Source: UCB3 sp964415605 (lineage in GTDB: Bacteria > Chloroflexota > Anaerolineae > Epilineales > Epilineaceae). Taken from it: 8,598 nucleotides of DNA. Shown here piece by piece: positions 6,607-8,598 of this stretch (position 1 is its first letter; each line of letters opens with the position of its first letter). The notes below the pieces were generated by a model, which was given only the letters and a program-made list of their open reading frames with translations, made no database searches and had not been told where the DNA came from. The stretch spans positions 1 through 8,598 of the forward strand of contig CAYQBA010000187.1 in assembly GCA_964415605.1 (NCBI GenBank). The letters run 5' to 3'. The position numbers and the translations under genes were made by a program.

Positions 6607-7680
6607 TCAACCGCGCTGTTCGCCCATCAGCGAAGCCCGCTGCGTGCTGGCGAGCACCGTGGCCAGCGCGTCGAGGTCTTCCAGCACGAGCCCCGCGCCG
6701 CGCGCGACGCACGCCAGCGGGTGCTTGGCCACCTTCACCTCGATGCGCGTCTCCTCCTCGAGCCGCTTGGCGAGTCCGCGCAAGAGCGCCCCGCCCCCGG
6801 CCAGCACGATGCCGTGCTCCATCAGGTCGGCGATCAGCTCGGGCGGCGTCTCGTCGAGCGCATCCTTGACCACGTCGACGATGGTCTGCACCGGCTGCGC
6901 CAGCGCCTCGCGGATGTCGATCGACGACACCTCGACCGACTGCGGGAGCCCGGTCAGCAGGTTGCGGCCCCGCATCGCCATGGTGAGCTCGGGCTCGAGC
7001 GGGTACGCCGATCCGATCTCGTGCTTCAGCATCTCCGCCATCCGCTCGCCGATGCTCAGGTTGTAGCGCTGGCGGGCGAAGGCGATGATGGCCTCGTCCA
7101 TCTCGTCGCCCGCCACCCGCAGGCTGCGCGACACGACGATGCCGCCGAGCGAGATCACGGCCACCTCAGTGGTGCCGCCCCCGATGTCGATGATCATGCT
7201 GCCCGTGGACTGCGTGACCGGCAGGTTCGCGCCGATGGCCGCGGCCATCGGCTCCTCGATGAGGAACGCCTGCCGCGCGCCCGCGCTGATGGCCGCGTCG
7301 TGCACGGCGCGCTTCTCGACCTCGGTGACCCCGCTGGGGATGCCGAGCACGACGCGCGGCTTGGGCATGGGGTTGAAGCCCTTGTCGTGCACCTTGCGGA
7401 TGAAGTGCACCAGCATCTTCTCGGTGATGTCGAAGTCCGAGATCACGCCGTCGCGCAGCGGCCGGATGGCGACGATGTTGCCCGGCGTCCGGCCCACCAT
7501 CTTCTTGGCGTCGGCGCCGATGGCCAGTACCTTGCGGGTGCGCTTCTCGATGGCCACGTAGGACGGCTCGTTGATCACGATGCCTTCGCCCCGGATCATC
7601 ACCAGGGTGTTCGCGGTGCCGAGATCGATGCCGATGTCGCGCGAGAAGAGGCCGAGCAGCGAGTTTAGGGGGCTGAACAC
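6607..7680 (-). CDS. mreB: Rod shape-determining actin homologue MreB
   Basis: A bacterial actin that forms membrane-bound filaments and orients the elongation machinery. The product is 357 residues, slightly longer than the usual ~345. Actin-fold nucleotide motifs are all present: phosphate-1 DIGIDLGTANT at 15-25, connect-1 EEPMAAAIGANLPV from 142, phosphate-2 DIGGGTTE at 165-172, and adenosine motif GIVLAGGGALLRGL at 290-303. I chose the GTG at 7680 because AAGGAG lies nine bases upstream and the resulting N-terminus (FSPLNSLLGLFSRDIG) fits the family's amphipathic start. The in-frame extension to 7884 would run through the promoter and is rejected. It is the first gene of the operon. The C-terminus carries a short unconserved tail, STQRASLMGEQRG. 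Confidence 0.96.
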   Translation of the reverse strand: MFSPLNSLLGLFSRDIGIDLGTANTLVMIRGEGIVINEPSYVAIEKRTRKVLAIGADAKKMVGRTPGNIVAIRPLRDGVISDFDITEKMLVHFIRKVHDKGFNPMPKPRVVLGIPSGVTEVEKRAVHDAAISAGARQAFLIEEPMAAAIGANLPVTQSTGSMIIDIGGGTTEVAVISLGGIVVSRSLRVAGDEMDEAIIAFARQRYNLSIGERMAEMLKHEIGSAYPLEPELTMAMRGRNLLTGLPQSVEVSSIDIREALAQPVQTIVDVVKDALDETPPELIADLMEHGIVLAGGGALLRGLAKRLEEETRIEVKVAKHPLACVARGAGLVLEDLDALATVLASTQRASLMGEQRG

Positions 7681-7700
7681 GCGAGTACGCTCCTTGCAGG
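7681..7700 (-). promoter_or_regulatory. Ribosome binding site that decides the mreB GTG start
   Basis: The minus strand reads AAGGAG, then nine bases, then GTG at 7680. No other start in this frame near the conserved N-terminus has such a site. Confidence 0.75.
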
Positions 7701-7723
7701 GCTCGGGCCGAGATCGCCGGCAT

Positions 7724-7755
7724 CGGTGATCCGGTAATCGGGTGATCGGGTGATC
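7724..7755. repeat. Four 8-bp tandem repeats in the mreB leader
   Basis: Plus-strand units are CGGTGATC (7724), CGGTAATC (7732), GGGTGATC (7740) and GGGTGATC (7748), head to tail without gaps. The third and fourth are identical, the first differs by one base and the second by two. The last unit overlaps the left arm of the inverted repeat. The location inside the 5' leader suggests a control role or simple slippage expansion. Confidence 0.8.
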
Positions 7756-7777
7756 GAGACCCACCCCTGCTCGATCA
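7751..7777. promoter_or_regulatory. Inverted repeat at the predicted mreB transcription start
   Basis: Perfect 8-base arms, TGATCGAG (7751-7758) and CTCGATCA (7770-7777), are separated by 11 bases. The right arm touches the -10 box and the repeat spans the predicted start point. It could be a repressor operator or, if transcribed whole, a hairpin at the very 5' end of the mRNA. No regulator gene is present in the window. Confidence 0.6.
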
Positions 7778-7782
7778 TTATA
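7777..7782 (-). promoter_or_regulatory. Extended -10 promoter for the mreB operon
   Basis: On the minus strand a perfect TATAAT is preceded by TGG, giving TGnTATAAT, the extended -10 form. No -35 match is seen 16-18 bases upstream (the sequence there is CCCCGC), as expected for an extended -10 promoter. Transcription would begin near 7769-7771, giving a leader of about 90 bases before the mreB GTG. This is one of only two TATAAT boxes noticed in the minus-strand intergenic regions. Confidence 0.7.
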
Positions 7783-7851
7783 CCACCACCCGCGGCCGCG
7801 CGGGGCGGGCGCCGTGCGTGCCGCCGAGCGTCCGGCTGCCGTCTCGCCCTT

Positions 7852-7891
7852 GGGCAACAAGACGCGGGTGCGCCGTTCGGCCACCCGCGTC
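7852..7891 (-). terminator. Intrinsic-like terminator of the L25 gene
   Basis: A perfect 10-base inverted repeat (GACGCGGGTG at 7861-7870 with CACCCGCGTC at 7882-7891) encloses 11 bases that can themselves pair GCCG/CGGC. On the minus strand it is followed by the moderately T-rich TTGTTGCCC rather than a clean T-run. It sits 46 bases after the L25 stop codon and upstream of the mreB promoter, so it would separate the two transcripts. Confidence 0.7.
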
Positions 7892-7937
7892 GGGTCGGTC
7901 CCACGCCGCCCGCCCGGCGGGCCGTGGGCGTCTCGCG

Positions 7938-8231
7938 CTAGCGCTGCACGAAGTCGACGTGGAGCGGCGTCAGCTTGGTCACGTGCTGCTGGACGTCCTG
8001 GAGCACCACGGACCGCGGCTTGGCCTCGCCCGCCACGTGGAGGTCGAACGGGTCGCCCGGCCGGGCCAGGTGGAGCTCGCGGATCAGGGCCTTGGTATCG
8101 GTCTGCAGGTGCGCCGGCTCGAGGCCGGGGCCGTAGACCACCAGCGGCGTCAGGCCCGCCCGGCGGATGTCGGCGACCTTCTTGCCCGTCACCGATCGCG
8201 GTGAGGCCTGCAGCGTCTTGGTGTCAGCCAT
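7938..8231 (-). CDS. rplY: Ribosomal protein L25 (single-domain form)
   Basis: A large-subunit ribosomal protein that binds 5S rRNA. The 97-residue product carries the L25 pattern: an N-terminal LQASPRSVTGKKVADIRRAG, then LTPLVVYGPG, a central ALIRELHLARPG segment, SVVLQDVQQH, and the closing PLHVDFVQR. It stops where the E. coli-type short L25 (94 residues) stops and lacks the C-terminal TL5/CTC domain that many other bacteria have. The stop codon TAG at 7938-7940 appears genuine and is followed by a terminator, so it does not look truncated. The ATG at 8231 follows CAGGAG at a spacing of eight bases. It appears to be a one-gene transcript with its own promoter. Confidence 0.9.
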   Translation of the reverse strand: MADTKTLQASPRSVTGKKVADIRRAGLTPLVVYGPGLEPAHLQTDTKALIRELHLARPGDPFDLHVAGEAKPRSVVLQDVQQHVTKLTPLHVDFVQR

Positions 8232-8266
8232 GGAATGTCTCCTGCTCGTGTGAGATCAACTTGACC

Positions 8267-8296
8267 ATTATATGGGCCGGCAGCGAGGACCGGCAA
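8267..8296 (-). promoter_or_regulatory. Promoter of the L25 gene
   Basis: The minus strand shows TTGCCG (8296-8291), an 18-base spacer and a perfect TATAAT (8272-8267). Transcription would start about 8260, leaving a leader of roughly 30 bases with the ribosome site CAGGAG. The -35 matches four of six consensus bases. Confidence 0.75.
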
Positions 8297-8310
8297 ATCG
8301 ATCGCCGGTC
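8288..8310. promoter_or_regulatory. Inverted repeat over the -35 element of the L25 promoter
   Basis: Perfect 7-base arms GACCGGC (8288-8294) and GCCGGTC (8304-8310) flank nine A/T-richer bases. The left arm covers most of the -35 box. It may be an operator or the tail hairpin of the upstream gene's transcript; no T-run follows, which argues against a simple terminator. Confidence 0.45.
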
Positions 8311-8320
8311 GGCGGCGCGC

Positions 8321-8373
8321 CTCCTGCGGTCCGCGACCAGGCCCGTCGACGCGCGCGGCTCCTGCGGTCCGCG
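8321..8373. repeat. Pair of exact 15-bp direct repeats
   Basis: CTCCTGCGGTCCGCG occurs at 8321-8335 and again at 8359-8373, with 23 bases between. Both copies lie in the non-coding stretch between the stop of the edge gene (8403) and the L25 promoter. No function is apparent. Confidence 0.8.
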
Positions 8374-8402
8374 TGCGAGCCCCTCGTCGGCGCCCCAGCG
8401 GC

Positions 8403-8598
8403 TCATGGATTCGCCAGCGCCGGCAGCCAGCAGCGCCCGGCCGCCCGGGCGGTTGCGGTCGGGGCGGGCGTCGGCGTGGCGGGTGCGACCGTCGCCGTGG
8501 CCGAGGGTGGCGCCGTCGCGGCGGCCGTCGGGGAGCCGGTCGGGTGCGCCGGCGGCGTGGCCGACGGGGCGGCGGTGGCGACGGTCGGCGACGCGGTC
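8403..8598 (-). CDS. C-terminal part of a Thr/Pro/Ala-rich exported-type protein
   Basis: On the minus strand a frame is open from the window edge (first whole codon at 8597) to a TGA at 8403-8405, giving the last 64 residues of a longer protein. The first ~50 residues are a low-complexity Thr/Pro/Ala/Ser linker (for example TPTPAPTATA). The last residues are RCWLPALANP. Composition and the aromatic-Leu-Pro end resemble surface or secreted proteins of Chloroflexota; location is inference. No start, signal peptide or functional domain is in view, so function is unknown. It lies upstream of the L25 gene on the same strand, but L25 has its own promoter. Confidence 0.7.
   Translation of the reverse strand, partial: TASPTVATAAPSATPPAHPTGSPTAAATAPPSATATVAPATPTPAPTATARAAGRCWLPALANP

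Noticed and set aside
7681..7884. An N-terminal extension of MreB to 7884
   Set aside because: It would translate the promoter and leader repeats. The GTG at 7680 has a proper ribosome site and gives a family-like N-terminus.
8224..8406. A 60-codon minus-strand frame overlapping the L25 start, or a short leader peptide starting at its internal ATG
   Set aside because: The internal ATG lies within the -10 box and just upstream of the predicted transcription start, so it would not be in the mRNA. The longer frame runs through the promoter.

Overview
This is a very GC-rich bacterial window (I estimate near 70% G+C by eye; not computed). It most likely comes from a Chloroflexota genome (Anaerolineae/Ardenticatenia-like). 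That assignment is an inference from three things. The two edge genes carry long Ser/Thr/Pro/Ala linkers of the SPTPSPTP type, common in exported proteins of that phylum. Both edge genes end in aromatic-x-Pro tails that recall the short YLP-type C-termini of Chloroflexota surface proteins. The window also holds a complete rod-shape operon. A 16S or marker-gene placement would be needed to confirm the phylum.

Layout, left to right. (1) Positions 1-371, plus strand: the C-terminal end of an exported-looking protein, with an SPTP linker followed by four 15-residue tandem repeats. (2) Positions 379-2105, minus strand: a two-gene unit, a PIG-L/LmbE-family deacetylase followed by the tRNA-dihydrouridine synthase DusA, joined by an ATGA overlap. 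(3) Positions 2238-7680, minus strand: a cell-shape and division operon in the order mreB, mreC, mreD, mrdA (PBP2), minC. From mreC onward the genes overlap by 1-4 bases. A good extended -10 promoter lies about 100 bases upstream of mreB, with an inverted repeat at the likely start point and four 8-bp tandem repeats in the leader. (4) Positions 7938-8231, minus strand: a single-domain ribosomal protein L25 gene with its own promoter and a hairpin terminator. (5) Positions 8403-8598, minus strand: the C-terminal end of a second Thr/Pro/Ala-rich protein ending in WLPALANP.

How the genes work together. MreB filaments with MreC and MreD position PBP2, which cross-links peptidoglycan during elongation. 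MinC inhibits FtsZ assembly away from mid-cell, so the operon links elongation to division-site choice. Its partners MinD/MinE and the glycosyltransferase RodA are not in the window. DusA and L25 are translation-related housekeeping genes. The deacetylase has no clear pathway link to its neighbours. No gap between genes exceeds 300 bases; the longest (7681-7937, 257 bases) holds the mreB control region and the L25 terminator.

I did not find a novel defence, mobile or RNA system. The points most worth checking are the control region in front of mreB, the repeat tail of the first gene and the shared tail style of the two edge genes.
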